From: Neoroseomonas eburnea
Lineage (GTDB): Bacteria > Pseudomonadota > Alphaproteobacteria > Acetobacterales > Acetobacteraceae
Direction of reading: 5' to 3'
DNA: 64,000 nucleotides
NCBI RefSeq assembly: GCF_018129005.1
Contig: NZ_JAAEDL010000001.1
Location: 310,001-374,000 of the forward strand
Both the position numbers and the translations under genes were made by a program. The notes beneath the pieces are model-generated. The model had not been told where the DNA came from, made no database searches, and was given only the letters and a program-made list of their open reading frames with translations. Of the stretch, positions 9,770 to 19,069 are shown in pieces (position 1 is the stretch's first letter; each line of letters begins with the position of its first letter).

Positions 9770-11365
9770 TTATCGCGTCAGCCGGATGTCGAGGCCCTTG
9801 TAGAGCCCCGCACCGTAGATGCCGTGGGCACGCACGCCCTCCACGCGCTGCGCGGAGGCGACCCAGATCTGCTCATGTGCCATCGGCAGCCAGACATTGT
9901 TCTCGGCGATGATGCGCTGCGCCTGGGCGATGGCATTCGCCCGCACCTGCGGGTCGACCGCCGTGCGGGACTGCACCAGCGCCTCGTCCGTCGTCGGATC
10001 GACCCAGTTCATGCGGTTCGGCGTCGGCCGGTTGCCGCTCGCGAAGTAGAGCGAGAAGGCGTCCGAGGCCGTCACATAGGGGTAGGACATCAGGAAGGCG
10101 TCGAACTCCTGCGTCGCCAGACGGCCCCACACCACCGTGCCGTCCCAGAGCTGGATGCGCATCTCGATGCCGATGCGCCGCAGGTCGGCCTGCATCGCCT
10201 CGAGCATCTGGCGGTTCACCTCGCCCTGGCTCGCGTACATCAGGAAGGAGGCGCGCTGGCCGTCCTTCACGCGCACGCCGTCAGGCCCGGGCACCCAGCC
10301 CGCCGCGTCGAGCACGCGTCGCGCCTCATCCGCGTTGTATTGCGGCACCATGTCGGCGGCCTGCCGGTCGAAGCCCGCGACATTGGGGTTGAGGTAACCG
10401 CGCATCGGCGAGGCCGCGCCGAAGAAGGTTGCCTGCACCAGCGCCTGGCGGTTCACGCCGAGATTGATGGCGCGGCGGATCGTCGGGTCGCTCACCACCG
10501 GCTTGTCCACCTTGAAGCCGACGAAGTAGTCCCAGAAGTAGTTCTCCTGCGTCGACATGCGGATGTTCGGCATGCGGCGGAGCTGGTTCACGGCGATGTG
10601 CGGGATGTACTGCGTCACGTCGCCCTGCCCGGTCTGCAGCGCGGCGAGCCGCGTCTGGCTTTCCGGGATCATGCGCCAGATCACGCGTTCCACCTGCGGC
10701 GACGGGTTCTGGTAGATGGGCGGGCCCCAGGTGTAGCGGGGGTGGCGCTGCAGCACCATCTCCTGCCGCGGCGTCCAGGACACCCAGCAATAGGGACCGG
10801 TGCCGTTGAAGCCCTGCACGCCGAAATTCTGTCCGAGGCGTTCCACCGTCGCCTGATCGATGATCGAGGAGAAGGACAGGGTGAGCTGGTACAGCAGCTC
10901 GCCATAGGGCGCGTTCAGTTCGTATCGCACCGTGTAGTCATCGACCGCGGTCACCTCCCGCACCGGGCCGGCGCGCCAGCGCACCGGGCTGCGCGTCGCG
11001 GGGTCGAGCCAGCGGTTGATGGTGTAGACCACGTCGCGCGCGGTGAAGGGCTTGCCGTCGCAGAAGGTGACGTCGCGGCGCAGGTGGAAGGTGTAGGTCT
11101 TGCCGTCCTCGCTGACGTCCCAGCGCTCGGCGAGGCCGGGGCGGACGGTCTTCATGTCCCAGTCGAGCGACACCAGCGTGTCGCTCATCATGTAGAGCAC
11201 CTCGCTCGCGGAGCGGGCGGTCGAACGCGGCGGGTCGTAGTTGTCCGCTTCGAGGAAGCGCAGCACGACCAGCGTGTTGCGCGGATTGGCCTGCGCCGCC
11301 GCCTGCTGCGCCGGCATCGCAGCGGCAAGCGCCAGCGCCACGGCGCCGATCGTCTTCCTGATCAT
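9770..11365 (-). CDS. Periplasmic peptide/solute-binding protein of the ABC importer (family 5)
   Basis: Extracellular solute-binding protein, about 531 aa, with a signal peptide (MIRKTIGAVALALAAAMPAQ, cleavage near AQA). Family-5 traits include PGLAERWDVSEDGKTYTFHL, FTARDVVYTINR and VDPQVRANAIAQAQRIIAENNVWLPM. I chose ATG 11365 because GGGAGA lies about 6 bases before it; ATGs at 11371 and 11392 are also in frame, and the one at 11392 overlaps the permease stop. The ligand cannot be told; the family carries peptides, opines, nickel and sugars. Confidence 0.88.
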   Translation of the reverse strand: MIRKTIGAVALALAAAMPAQQAAAQANPRNTLVVLRFLEADNYDPPRSTARSASEVLYMMSDTLVSLDWDMKTVRPGLAERWDVSEDGKTYTFHLRRDVTFCDGKPFTARDVVYTINRWLDPATRSPVRWRAGPVREVTAVDDYTVRYELNAPYGELLYQLTLSFSSIIDQATVERLGQNFGVQGFNGTGPYCWVSWTPRQEMVLQRHPRYTWGPPIYQNPSPQVERVIWRMIPESQTRLAALQTGQGDVTQYIPHIAVNQLRRMPNIRMSTQENYFWDYFVGFKVDKPVVSDPTIRRAINLGVNRQALVQATFFGAASPMRGYLNPNVAGFDRQAADMVPQYNADEARRVLDAAGWVPGPDGVRVKDGQRASFLMYASQGEVNRQMLEAMQADLRRIGIEMRIQLWDGTVVWGRLATQEFDAFLMSYPYVTASDAFSLYFASGNRPTPNRMNWVDPTTDEALVQSRTAVDPQVRANAIAQAQRIIAENNVWLPMAHEQIWVASAQRVEGVRAHGIYGAGLYKGLDIRLTR

Positions 11366-11391
11366 GAGCATTCTCCCGAACACGGTTCGCA

Positions 11392-12267
11392 TCAGAAGCG
11401 GAGCCTGGGGTCGAGCGCGTCGCGCAATGCATCCCCGAGCACATTGAAGGCCAGCACGATCACGAAGATCACCACGCAGGGGATCACCGCGATATGCGGC
11501 GCGAAGAAGAGGAAGTTGCGCCCTTCCGACGCCATGGCGCCGAGTTCCGGCACCGGCGGCTGCGCCCCGAGGCCCAGGAAGGACAACGCCGAGCCGAGCA
11601 GGATCACCTGCCCGAAGCGCAGCGTGACGAAGACGAAGATCGCCGACAGGCAATTGGGTGCGAGGTGCCGCAGGATCAGCCGCGCATCCGTCATGCCGGT
11701 GGCCCGCGCCGCCTCGATGTAGTCGAGCCGCATCACCACCATCGCCGAGCCGCGCACGATGCGCGCCATCAGCGGCACCGTCGCGACCGAGAGCGCGATG
11801 ACCACGGACAGGATCCCCGGCCCGAAGATCGCCGCGATGGCGAGCCCGACCAGGATCGCCGGGAAGGACAGCATGATGTCGACGAGCCGCATGATCGGCC
11901 CGTCCAGCCAGCGGTGGTAGAAGGCCGCGAGGAAGCCGAGCAGCGCGCCGAGCCCGCCGCCCAGCAGCACCGCCGCGAATCCCATCAGCAACGAGACGCG
12001 CAGCCCGTAGAGCAGCCGCGTGATCATGTTGCGTCCCTGGGCGTCGGCGCCGAGGGGCAGGCCCTCGCTGCCCGGCGGCTGCATCGCCTTCGACAGGTCG
12101 TTGTCGAAGGGGTCGGTCGGTGCCAGCAGCGGCGCGAGAAGCGCCGCGGCGATCAGCAGCACCACCAGGGCCAGCGACACGGCCGCCGCCGGTTCCCGCA
12201 GCAGCCGCGCGAGCACGCCGGGACGCGGCGGCGCGATCGGCTCGTCGGTTTCGATCGCGGCACTCAT
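11392..12267 (-). CDS. ABC transporter permease, DppC-like
   Basis: Second membrane subunit of the importer, 291 aa, with an N-terminal helix at about 30-50 and the usual five-helix permease core. The coupling loop is seen around YIEAARATGMTDARLILRHLAPN. The start at 12267 overlaps the stop of the DppB-like gene (ATGA). The C-terminus DALRDALDPRLRF is typical of the family. Confidence 0.9.
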   Translation of the reverse strand: MSAAIETDEPIAPPRPGVLARLLREPAAAVSLALVVLLIAAALLAPLLAPTDPFDNDLSKAMQPPGSEGLPLGADAQGRNMITRLLYGLRVSLLMGFAAVLLGGGLGALLGFLAAFYHRWLDGPIMRLVDIMLSFPAILVGLAIAAIFGPGILSVVIALSVATVPLMARIVRGSAMVVMRLDYIEAARATGMTDARLILRHLAPNCLSAIFVFVTLRFGQVILLGSALSFLGLGAQPPVPELGAMASEGRNFLFFAPHIAVIPCVVIFVIVLAFNVLGDALRDALDPRLRF

Positions 12268-13205
12268 GCGCCGCGGATCCGCGGATCGAGGGCGGCGTAG
12301 AGCACGTCCACCGTCAGGTTGATCACGATGAAACCCATGGAAAGGACGATGATGGTGCCCTGCGCCATCGGGAAGTCGGAGGACAGGATGGCGCCGACCG
12401 CGAGGCGCCCGACGCCCGGCCAGGAGAACACCGTCTCCGTCACCACCGCGCCGCCGAGCAGGAAGCCGATCTGCAACCCGATCAGCGTCACCACCGGCAC
12501 CAGCGCGTTGCGCAGCGCGTGGCGCTGCACCACCAGCCGCTCCGTCAGCCCCTTGGCGCGCGCGGTGCGCACGTGGTCGGCGGACAGCACGTCGAGCAGC
12601 GCCGTGCGCGTCATGCGCGCGACCGGCCCGACGAAGACGCCGCCGAGTGTCACCGCCGGCAGGATGAGCGACATGATGCCGTCCATCGTCCACAGCGGCC
12701 CGCCGCGTCCGGTGAAGGGCAGCAACTGCCATTGGAAGCCGACGAACCAGATCAGCACCAGGCCGAGGAAGAACACCGGCACCGACACGCCGGCGACCGA
12801 GAAGGCCATGATGGCGCGATCGATCAGCGACCCGCGCCAGTACCCCGCCAGCGTGCCGAGCAGGATGCCGAGCGGGATGGACCAGAACAGGCTGGCGAAC
12901 ATCAGCTCGAGCGTCGGCACGATGGTCGCGCCGAGTTCCTGCACGACCGGCACGTTGTTGATGATGGAGGTGCCGAGATCCCCCTGCAGCAGCCGCCACA
13001 GATAGAGGCCGAACTGCACGGTGAGCGGCCGGTCCAGGCCGAGATCGGCCCGGATCGCCGCGATCACGTCAGGCGTGGCCGTCGGCCCGGCGCGCACCGT
13101 CGCCGGATCCGTCGGCACCACCTGCATCAGCAGGAAGCCGATCAGCAGCACCCCGAACATCACCGGAACGGCGAGGATCAGGCGATGCAGCGCATGCCGC
13201 AACAT
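12264..13205 (-). CDS. ABC transporter permease, DppB-like
   Basis: First membrane subunit of the importer, 313 aa. The N-terminus RLILAVPVMFGVLLIGFLLM is the first transmembrane helix, followed by the family segment DLGLDRPLTVQFGLYLWRLL, the coupling loop HVRTARAKGLTERLVVQRHALRN split over two lines of helices, and the C-terminal LYAALDPRIR. It follows the YtcJ-like amidohydrolase by 7 bp on the minus strand. Confidence 0.9.
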   Translation of the reverse strand: MLRHALHRLILAVPVMFGVLLIGFLLMQVVPTDPATVRAGPTATPDVIAAIRADLGLDRPLTVQFGLYLWRLLQGDLGTSIINNVPVVQELGATIVPTLELMFASLFWSIPLGILLGTLAGYWRGSLIDRAIMAFSVAGVSVPVFFLGLVLIWFVGFQWQLLPFTGRGGPLWTMDGIMSLILPAVTLGGVFVGPVARMTRTALLDVLSADHVRTARAKGLTERLVVQRHALRNALVPVVTLIGLQIGFLLGGAVVTETVFSWPGVGRLAVGAILSSDFPMAQGTIIVLSMGFIVINLTVDVLYAALDPRIRGA

Positions 13206-13212
13206 GGCGGAG

Positions 13213-14850
13213 CTACTGTGCCGCCACGGCGCCCGCGGCTTCGCCGTGGCGGTCGTAGATCGGGCTGCCGTCGCGGAAGGTCAGATCGGCCTGCGTCCTC
13301 AGCACGGCCTCGGGCTCGATCGCGAAGATATCGGCCGAGAGCACGGCGATGTCGGCCTGCATCCCCGGCTCCAGCGTGCCGCGGCGATCCTCGGCGAACT
13401 GCGTGAAGGCGCCGCACCAGGTGTAGCAGTGCACCGCTTCCTCGGCCGTCAGCCGCTCCTCCGGCCCCAACACCGTGCCGCGGTTGGTCCTGCGCGTGAT
13501 CATGGTGAACAGGTTGACGAAGGGATCGACCGTGCAGACGGGGCAATCCGACGACGCCGCCGGGTTGTGCCCCTCGTCGAGCCAGGTCTTCATCGGATAG
13601 GCGCGCAGCGACCGCTCCGGCCCGAGGTTCTTCACGTAGAGATCGCCGAACTCGTACATGAAGGTCGGCTGGGGCACGGGCAGGATGCCGCGCGCCTTCA
13701 TCCGCCGGCGCTGGTCGCGCGTGAGGAACCCGCAATGCTCGATGCGGTGGCGGCGACCGGCGAAGGGGTGCGCCTCGCTGTCGGCCGCTTCCATGCCGAG
13801 CAGCACCTGCTCGATCGCCGCATCGCCGATGGCGTGGATATCGAGCTGCCAGCCCTGCTCGTGATAGAGCTTCAGCAGCGCGTGGATCTTGTCGTCCGGG
13901 AAGGTGAAGACACCGGTGCCGCCGCCCACGCTGTCCAGATAGGGGTCGAAGAAGGCCGCCGTCAGCCCGCCGGCGGAGCCGTCGGCGAAGACCTTCACCG
14001 CGCCCCAGCGCAGGGAATCGTCGCCCTGCATCGGGCGCATCCCGGCCTCCCAGGCCTCCTGCGCGATGCCTTCGGGGTTGCCCGCCAGCACCTGCCACAT
14101 GCGCAGAGGCAGCCGCCCCTGCGCGCGCGCCGCGTCATAGGCCGCGATCTCCGCCAGGCCCGCCGTCATGCCGACATTCATGTCGGTCGCCGAAGCGAAG
14201 CCGAGCGAGGCGAGATGGTCGCAGGCCGCGCCGATCCCTTCCACCATGCGCGCCTGGTCCGGTTCCGGCATCACGTCCTTCACCAGGCGCATGGCGCGTT
14301 CCTGGAACTCGCCGGTCAGCGCGCCGCCCTTGCGCACGATCACGCCGCCTTCCGGGTTCGGCGTGTTGTGGCCGACGCCGGCGAGCTTCATCGCCGCGGA
14401 ATTCGCGACGCCGACATGCCCGCAGGTGCGGATGATGAAGACAGGATTGTCCGGCGCGGCGGAATCCAGTTCGGCCGCCGTCGGCTGGCGCTGCACGTCG
14501 AGCTCGCCATGATCGTAGCCGCGCCCGAGCACCCAGGCGCCCTTCGGCAGCGCCTGCGCCGCGACGCGGATGCGGCGCAGCACCTCGTCCAGCGTGCGCA
14601 CCTCCTCGGCGCGCAGGTTCACCTGCGACAGGCCGAGCCCATAGGGCAGCAGGTGCATATGCGCTTCGTTGAAGGCCGGGATGGCGACGCGGCCGCCGAG
14701 GTCGATCCTCCGCGTCCCCGCGCCCGCTGCCGCCAGCGCATCAGCGCCGAGGGCGAGCACGCGGCCGTCCTTCACGGCAACCGCATCGGTGAATCCATGC
14801 GCGAGGCCGCGGAAGACGCGGCCCCCGGAGATCAGCAGGTCAGCAGTCAC
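13213..14850 (-). CDS. YtcJ-like amidohydrolase
   Basis: Metal-dependent amidohydrolase of the YtcJ/AepA group, 545 aa, with the HxH pair in FNEAHMHLLPYG (His at about 75 and 77), the HAIGDAA motif, RIEHCGF and SSDCPV. Start is a GTG at 14850 whose last bases overlap the stop of the aldolase gene (GTGA). The group contains formamide and other amide hydrolases of unclear substrate. It is unrelated at sequence level to the amidohydrolase at 8322-9755, so this importer operon has two different hydrolases. Confidence 0.82.
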   Translation of the reverse strand: MTADLLISGGRVFRGLAHGFTDAVAVKDGRVLALGADALAAAGAGTRRIDLGGRVAIPAFNEAHMHLLPYGLGLSQVNLRAEEVRTLDEVLRRIRVAAQALPKGAWVLGRGYDHGELDVQRQPTAAELDSAAPDNPVFIIRTCGHVGVANSAAMKLAGVGHNTPNPEGGVIVRKGGALTGEFQERAMRLVKDVMPEPDQARMVEGIGAACDHLASLGFASATDMNVGMTAGLAEIAAYDAARAQGRLPLRMWQVLAGNPEGIAQEAWEAGMRPMQGDDSLRWGAVKVFADGSAGGLTAAFFDPYLDSVGGGTGVFTFPDDKIHALLKLYHEQGWQLDIHAIGDAAIEQVLLGMEAADSEAHPFAGRRHRIEHCGFLTRDQRRRMKARGILPVPQPTFMYEFGDLYVKNLGPERSLRAYPMKTWLDEGHNPAASSDCPVCTVDPFVNLFTMITRRTNRGTVLGPEERLTAEEAVHCYTWCGAFTQFAEDRRGTLEPGMQADIAVLSADIFAIEPEAVLRTQADLTFRDGSPIYDRHGEAAGAVAAQ

Positions 14851-15620
14851 GAGCGGTAGTCCGGCTTTCCGTCTTCGATCAGCCGCAGCGCGGCACCCCA
14901 GGCCATGGCGAAACCCTCCTCCGCGCGCGGCCGGTTGAACTGGTCGGCGGTGTGCAGGCGCACGCTCTCGGGCGGCAGCACCAGTTCAGCCCCGCCGGCC
15001 ATGGCGGAGATCTGCGCCTGGCAGGCGCGTTCCAGGTAGTAGATGTTGAGGAAGGCCTCGGCGACATTGCGCCCGCAGACCAGCAGCCCGTGGTTGCGCA
15101 GGATCATCGCATTGTGGGTGCCGAGGTCCTTCACCAGCCGCTCGCGCTCGTCGAGGTCCAGCGCGATGCCCTCGTAGTCGTGATAGGCGAGGTGGCCGTA
15201 GAACTTCAGCGCGTGCTGGCTGATCGGCAGCAGGCCCTGGCGCTGCGCCGAGACGGCGATGCCGGCCTCGGTGTGGGTGTGGATGACGACGCTCGCATCC
15301 TCGCGCGCCATGTGGATCGCGGAGTGGATGGTGAAGCCCGCGGCGTTGACCGGCTTCGATTCCGCACCTTCCTCGATGACGTTGCCGTCGAGGTCGATCT
15401 TCACCAGGTCGGAAGCGCGCATCTCATGGAACAGCACGCCGTACTTGTTGATCAGGAAGTGGTGCTCCGGCCCCGGCAGGCGCGCGCTGATGTGGGTGTA
15501 GATGAAGTCCGTCATGCGGAAATGCGCGACGAGGCGATACAGCGCCGCGAGGTCGCAGCGGATCTTCCATTCCTCTTCGCTGATGCCGCGCAGGGCGGCA
15601 GGCGGGCTGACGACGTTCAT
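14847..15620 (-). CDS. Class II aldolase/adducin family protein
   Basis: Cytoplasmic zinc aldolase-fold protein, 257 aa. The metal-site motif is VIHTHTEAG with further His in RNHGLLV, and the phosphate-loop-like region is TDFIYTHISARLPG. Family members include fuculose-phosphate aldolase and ribulose-phosphate epimerase, plus many with unknown carboxylic substrates. The frame is open further upstream, but ATG 15620 follows GGAGAG at the right distance. It is the first gene of the importer operon that runs to 6216, so it may cleave the product released by the two hydrolases. Confidence 0.82.
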   Translation of the reverse strand: MNVVSPPAALRGISEEEWKIRCDLAALYRLVAHFRMTDFIYTHISARLPGPEHHFLINKYGVLFHEMRASDLVKIDLDGNVIEEGAESKPVNAAGFTIHSAIHMAREDASVVIHTHTEAGIAVSAQRQGLLPISQHALKFYGHLAYHDYEGIALDLDERERLVKDLGTHNAMILRNHGLLVCGRNVAEAFLNIYYLERACQAQISAMAGGAELVLPPESVRLHTADQFNRPRAEEGFAMAWGAALRLIEDGKPDYRS

Positions 15621-15752
15621 GACGATCTCTCCGGCCGGGATGGACGGACTGTCATCATCGCCCGGGCGTGCGTCAACCCGGGTTCCGCTCATCTTCTGCG
15701 CAACGTTCCCGCATCTGCCGCCATCGCGGGCAGCGGATCCATGCCGCTGCAC

Positions 15753-16631
15753 TTACGCGGGCACGGGGCCCTCCGCCTCCTCGAGGTCCACGCCCACCCA
15801 GAGCCCGTGCTCCCCGCCGCCCAGGATCACGCCCCGCAGCGGGCTCACATCGGCGAAGTCGCGGCCCCAGGCGAGCACGACATGCTCGTCCCGCACGACG
15901 ATGTCGTTGGTGGGGTCGAGCCCGACCCAACCGTGCACGGGGCCAAGCCACGCCTCGATCCAGGCATGGGACTGGTCGGCGCCGCGCCGCGCCACGCCGC
16001 CCGGCGGCGGCCTGGTGCGCACATAGCCCGAGACGTAGCGCGCCGGCAGGCCGAGCCCGCGAAGCGCGCTGATCATCACATGCGCGAAGTCCTGGCAGAC
16101 GCCGCTGCGCCCTTCCAGCACCTCGGCGACCTGGGTGTTCGGGCCGGTGATGCCCGGCCGATAGGCGAAATCGCGGCGGATGCGCCCGGTCAGCTCCAGC
16201 AGCCCCGCCAGCACCGGACGTCCCGCCGGGAAGGAGGCCGCGGCGTAGCCCGTTGCGGCCGCGACCAGCGGCGCGAGCGGGCTCGGCAGGGCGAATTCCG
16301 CCGCAGACGGCGTGCGCGCCGCCGCAGCCGCCACCGCTTCCCAGGGTGTTGTCGCCGCGGCCGGCGGCGGGGCGGGGAAGCACACCTCGACCAGAGCCTC
16401 GGCCACCACCTCGAAACGCTCATGCGGCACGTCGAGGAAGGCGCGCGTCGCCTCATTGCCGAAATGGTCGCGCGACTGCGTCAGATGCGTAGGCGCCGGC
16501 GTGATCGCGAGGCTCGTCCGCGCCACCTGCTGGTGCGGCAGCCGGCGCGGCGTCAGCAGCAGGAGATGCGCCGCGAGATCGACGGGATGCGCATAGGCAT
16601 AGGTGGTGACGTGACGCAGCCGGTAGATCAC
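15753..16631 (-). CDS. Transglutaminase-like cysteine peptidase (small partner)
   Basis: 292 aa, with the bacterial transglutaminase N-terminal domain (IYRLRHVTTYAYAHPVDLA) and a transglutaminase core. The catalytic set is C179 (GRSGVCQDFAHVM), H222 (QSHAWIEAW) and D239 (GLDPTND). The GTG start at 16631 overlaps the stop of the ATP-grasp gene (GTGA). No signal peptide. In this gene family the enzyme is thought to cut or form amide links made by the neighbouring amidoligase rather than cross-link proteins; that is published prediction for the family, not something seen here. Confidence 0.88.
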   Translation of the reverse strand: MIYRLRHVTTYAYAHPVDLAAHLLLLTPRRLPHQQVARTSLAITPAPTHLTQSRDHFGNEATRAFLDVPHERFEVVAEALVEVCFPAPPPAAATTPWEAVAAAAARTPSAAEFALPSPLAPLVAAATGYAAASFPAGRPVLAGLLELTGRIRRDFAYRPGITGPNTQVAEVLEGRSGVCQDFAHVMISALRGLGLPARYVSGYVRTRPPPGGVARRGADQSHAWIEAWLGPVHGWVGLDPTNDIVVRDEHVVLAWGRDFADVSPLRGVILGGGEHGLWVGVDLEEAEGPVPA

Positions 16632-19069
16632 GCAGCCCCCTTCAGCACCGGCTCGGCCCCTTCGATGCCGAGCGTCTGCGCCGCCGGCAGCAGCGCGAAG
16701 TAGCGCCGCGTCACCGCATCCGACAGCGCCGCGATGCGCGCCGCGACCGCCTCCAGCCGCGGCGGCAGGCCTGCGGCGGCGAGGGCCTGGTCCGGTGCCG
16801 AGATCACCTCGGCGACCATCGCCTCGGCCTCCGCGAGCAACGCGGCGGCCTCGTCCGGCAGCGCGCGGTCGGCGTCGGAGGCGACCTCCGACAGGCTGCG
16901 GCTGATCGCCGTGAGCTGGAAGGCGAGCGCGCGCGGATTGCTCTCGTCCGCCAGCACGAGGTCGAGCGCCGGCGCCGGCTGCAACACCGAAAGATAGCGG
17001 CTGCGGTAGGTGATGACGCTGTCGCACAGCTCCAGCACCAGCCGCAGCCCGCCCTCGATGCGCGCCGGCGGCTGGTCGAGCGCGAAGCCGACCTCGGAGG
17101 CGACCGCCTGCGCGCGCTCCACCCGCCGACCAAGGTCGAGGAACAGCCAGGCACCGCCGCGCACCATGCTCTCGGCGGCCACGCCGGCAACGGCGGTGGC
17201 GAAGCGCAGCACCGAGATCATGGCGCGCGAGATCGCCTCCAGCCCGTCCCCGGCCTGCGCCATCTCCGCCCGCGCGGTGCGCAGCGTCAGGGTGAAGGTG
17301 GCATGCATGTCCGCCGTCAGCCGGTCCCGCACCATGGCGGTCAGCGTCGCGATGCGGTCGGCGAGCGCGGGCAGCGGGCCGCCCTCGCGCATCGCCGCAG
17401 CGATGATGCCGGGCAGCGCCTGCGCGGCGCTGGACCCGGCGACCTCCTCGGCCCCCGCGAAGCCGGCCTGGCCGAGGCAGCGGGCGAGGGCCGCGACCTC
17501 CGCCGCCTCCCGCGGCAGCACCACGCCGCGGGAGATGCGCGCCTGGGTCGCGCGCACCAGCCGCGCCGCGCGCTCCAGCCGTTCGGTGTAGCGGCCGAGC
17601 CAGAACAGGTTGTCCGCCACGCGTGACGGCAGCGCGCCGGGGGCGCGGCGGATCGGCAGCGGCGGCAGCTTGAGCGCGGCAGGGCCGATGATGTCGGCCC
17701 CTTCCTCGGCAAGCACCCAGACATCCTTGGCGAGGCCCTCGCTCGGCAGCGCGCCGCCGACGGCCGCGGCCTCCCCGATGCGGGCGAGGCCACCCGGCAT
17801 GACGCGCCACGCCGCCCCGTCGAACACCGCGAACAGGCGCAGCGTGAGCGGCCGCGGCTCCAGCCGGTCGCCCACCACGCAGGGCACGACGGAGGCGACG
17901 GGCAGCCGCCGCGCGGCGAGCACCGCCGAGGGCGCGCGGGGATCGTTCGCCTCGCCCTGTCCTCCACCGCGCACGGCCCAACCCGTCTCGGTGGCGGCCT
18001 GCCTCCGGGCGGCCTCCTCGCCAAGCCAGAGCGTCTCCACCGAAGGCAGCAGCAGCGGCGCGCCGAGCAGGCGCTGCGCCACCGCCGGCAGGAAGGCCGC
18101 CAATGCCGGCGCCTCGACGAGCCCGACGCCCGGCGCGTTGAGGATCCGCACCGCGCCGTGGCGCGCCGCGTCGAGCAGCCCGGGCACGCCGCCGGTGCCG
18201 GCCTCGGCGCATTCCAGCGGGTCGAGCAGCGCGCCGTCGAGGCGGGAGAGCAGTACGTCCACCCGCTGCAGCCCCTGCAGCGTCTTGAGGTAGAGCACGC
18301 CCGCGCGGACGCTGAGGTCGCCGCACTCCACCAGCGCGCAGGAGAGTTCGCGCGACAGCAGCATGTCCTCGAACCAGCGGCGGTTGCGCGTGCCGCGCGT
18401 CAGCAGGGCGACGGCGGGATCGCCGCGCTCGGGCGGCGCAAGGCGCTGCAGCGCATCCTGCCAGAGGTCGAAGAAGGGCCGCATCGAGCGCACCGGCGCG
18501 CCCCGGAAGGCCTCCGGCATGACGCGCGCCAGCAGGCGGCGGTTCTCGCGTGCGAGGCCGGGGCCGGCGGGGGCCGTGGTGCGGTCGGCGATCACGCGCC
18601 AGGCGCCGTCCGGCCCGCGCAGCAGGTCCACCGCATAGAGGTGCAGCAGCGGCCCGGAAGGCGCCGTGCCCTCCTGCCGGCAAGCTCGCAGGAAGCCCGG
18701 ATTGGCGAAGACCAGGCCGGGCGGGATCAGCCCTTCCGCCAGCAGGCGCTGCGGGCCGTAGAGATCGGCGAGCACGGCCTCCAGCAACTGCGCGCGCTGG
18801 GCGATGCCGGCTTCGAGCGCGGCGAACTCGGCGGCCGGCAGCAGCATGGGCAGCGGGTCGCAGCGCCAGGCGACCTCCCGCTTGGCGCCGGGAAGCACGG
18901 CGGCCATGCCCTCGTCCTCGAAGGCACGGTCGAGGCGGCGGGCGCGCTCGGCGAGCGCCCCTTCCCCCATGCCGCCGAGCAGGCCGAGCAGGGTGCGCCA
19001 ATGCGGGCGTACGCCGCCCCTGCCGTCGACCATCTCGTCGAGGGGCGGGACGGCGGCGGAATCAGGCAT
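16628..19069 (-). CDS. Circularly permuted ATP-grasp protein fused to an alpha-E domain
   Basis: 813 aa. Residues about 80-470 are the permuted type 2 ATP-grasp domain (COG2308-like). From about 483 a helical alpha-E domain (COG2307-like) starts with its typical ADNLFWLGRYTERLERAAR. These two are separate genes in many bacteria and are fused here. ATP-grasp enzymes of this group are predicted to join amino acids or peptides by amide bonds, with alpha-E as an obligate partner. The start at 19069 lies 8 bp inside the end of the DUF2126 gene. Confidence 0.88.
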   Translation of the reverse strand: MPDSAAVPPLDEMVDGRGGVRPHWRTLLGLLGGMGEGALAERARRLDRAFEDEGMAAVLPGAKREVAWRCDPLPMLLPAAEFAALEAGIAQRAQLLEAVLADLYGPQRLLAEGLIPPGLVFANPGFLRACRQEGTAPSGPLLHLYAVDLLRGPDGAWRVIADRTTAPAGPGLARENRRLLARVMPEAFRGAPVRSMRPFFDLWQDALQRLAPPERGDPAVALLTRGTRNRRWFEDMLLSRELSCALVECGDLSVRAGVLYLKTLQGLQRVDVLLSRLDGALLDPLECAEAGTGGVPGLLDAARHGAVRILNAPGVGLVEAPALAAFLPAVAQRLLGAPLLLPSVETLWLGEEAARRQAATETGWAVRGGGQGEANDPRAPSAVLAARRLPVASVVPCVVGDRLEPRPLTLRLFAVFDGAAWRVMPGGLARIGEAAAVGGALPSEGLAKDVWVLAEEGADIIGPAALKLPPLPIRRAPGALPSRVADNLFWLGRYTERLERAARLVRATQARISRGVVLPREAAEVAALARCLGQAGFAGAEEVAGSSAAQALPGIIAAAMREGGPLPALADRIATLTAMVRDRLTADMHATFTLTLRTARAEMAQAGDGLEAISRAMISVLRFATAVAGVAAESMVRGGAWLFLDLGRRVERAQAVASEVGFALDQPPARIEGGLRLVLELCDSVITYRSRYLSVLQPAPALDLVLADESNPRALAFQLTAISRSLSEVASDADRALPDEAAALLAEAEAMVAEVISAPDQALAAAGLPPRLEAVAARIAALSDAVTRRYFALLPAAQTLGIEGAEPVLKGAA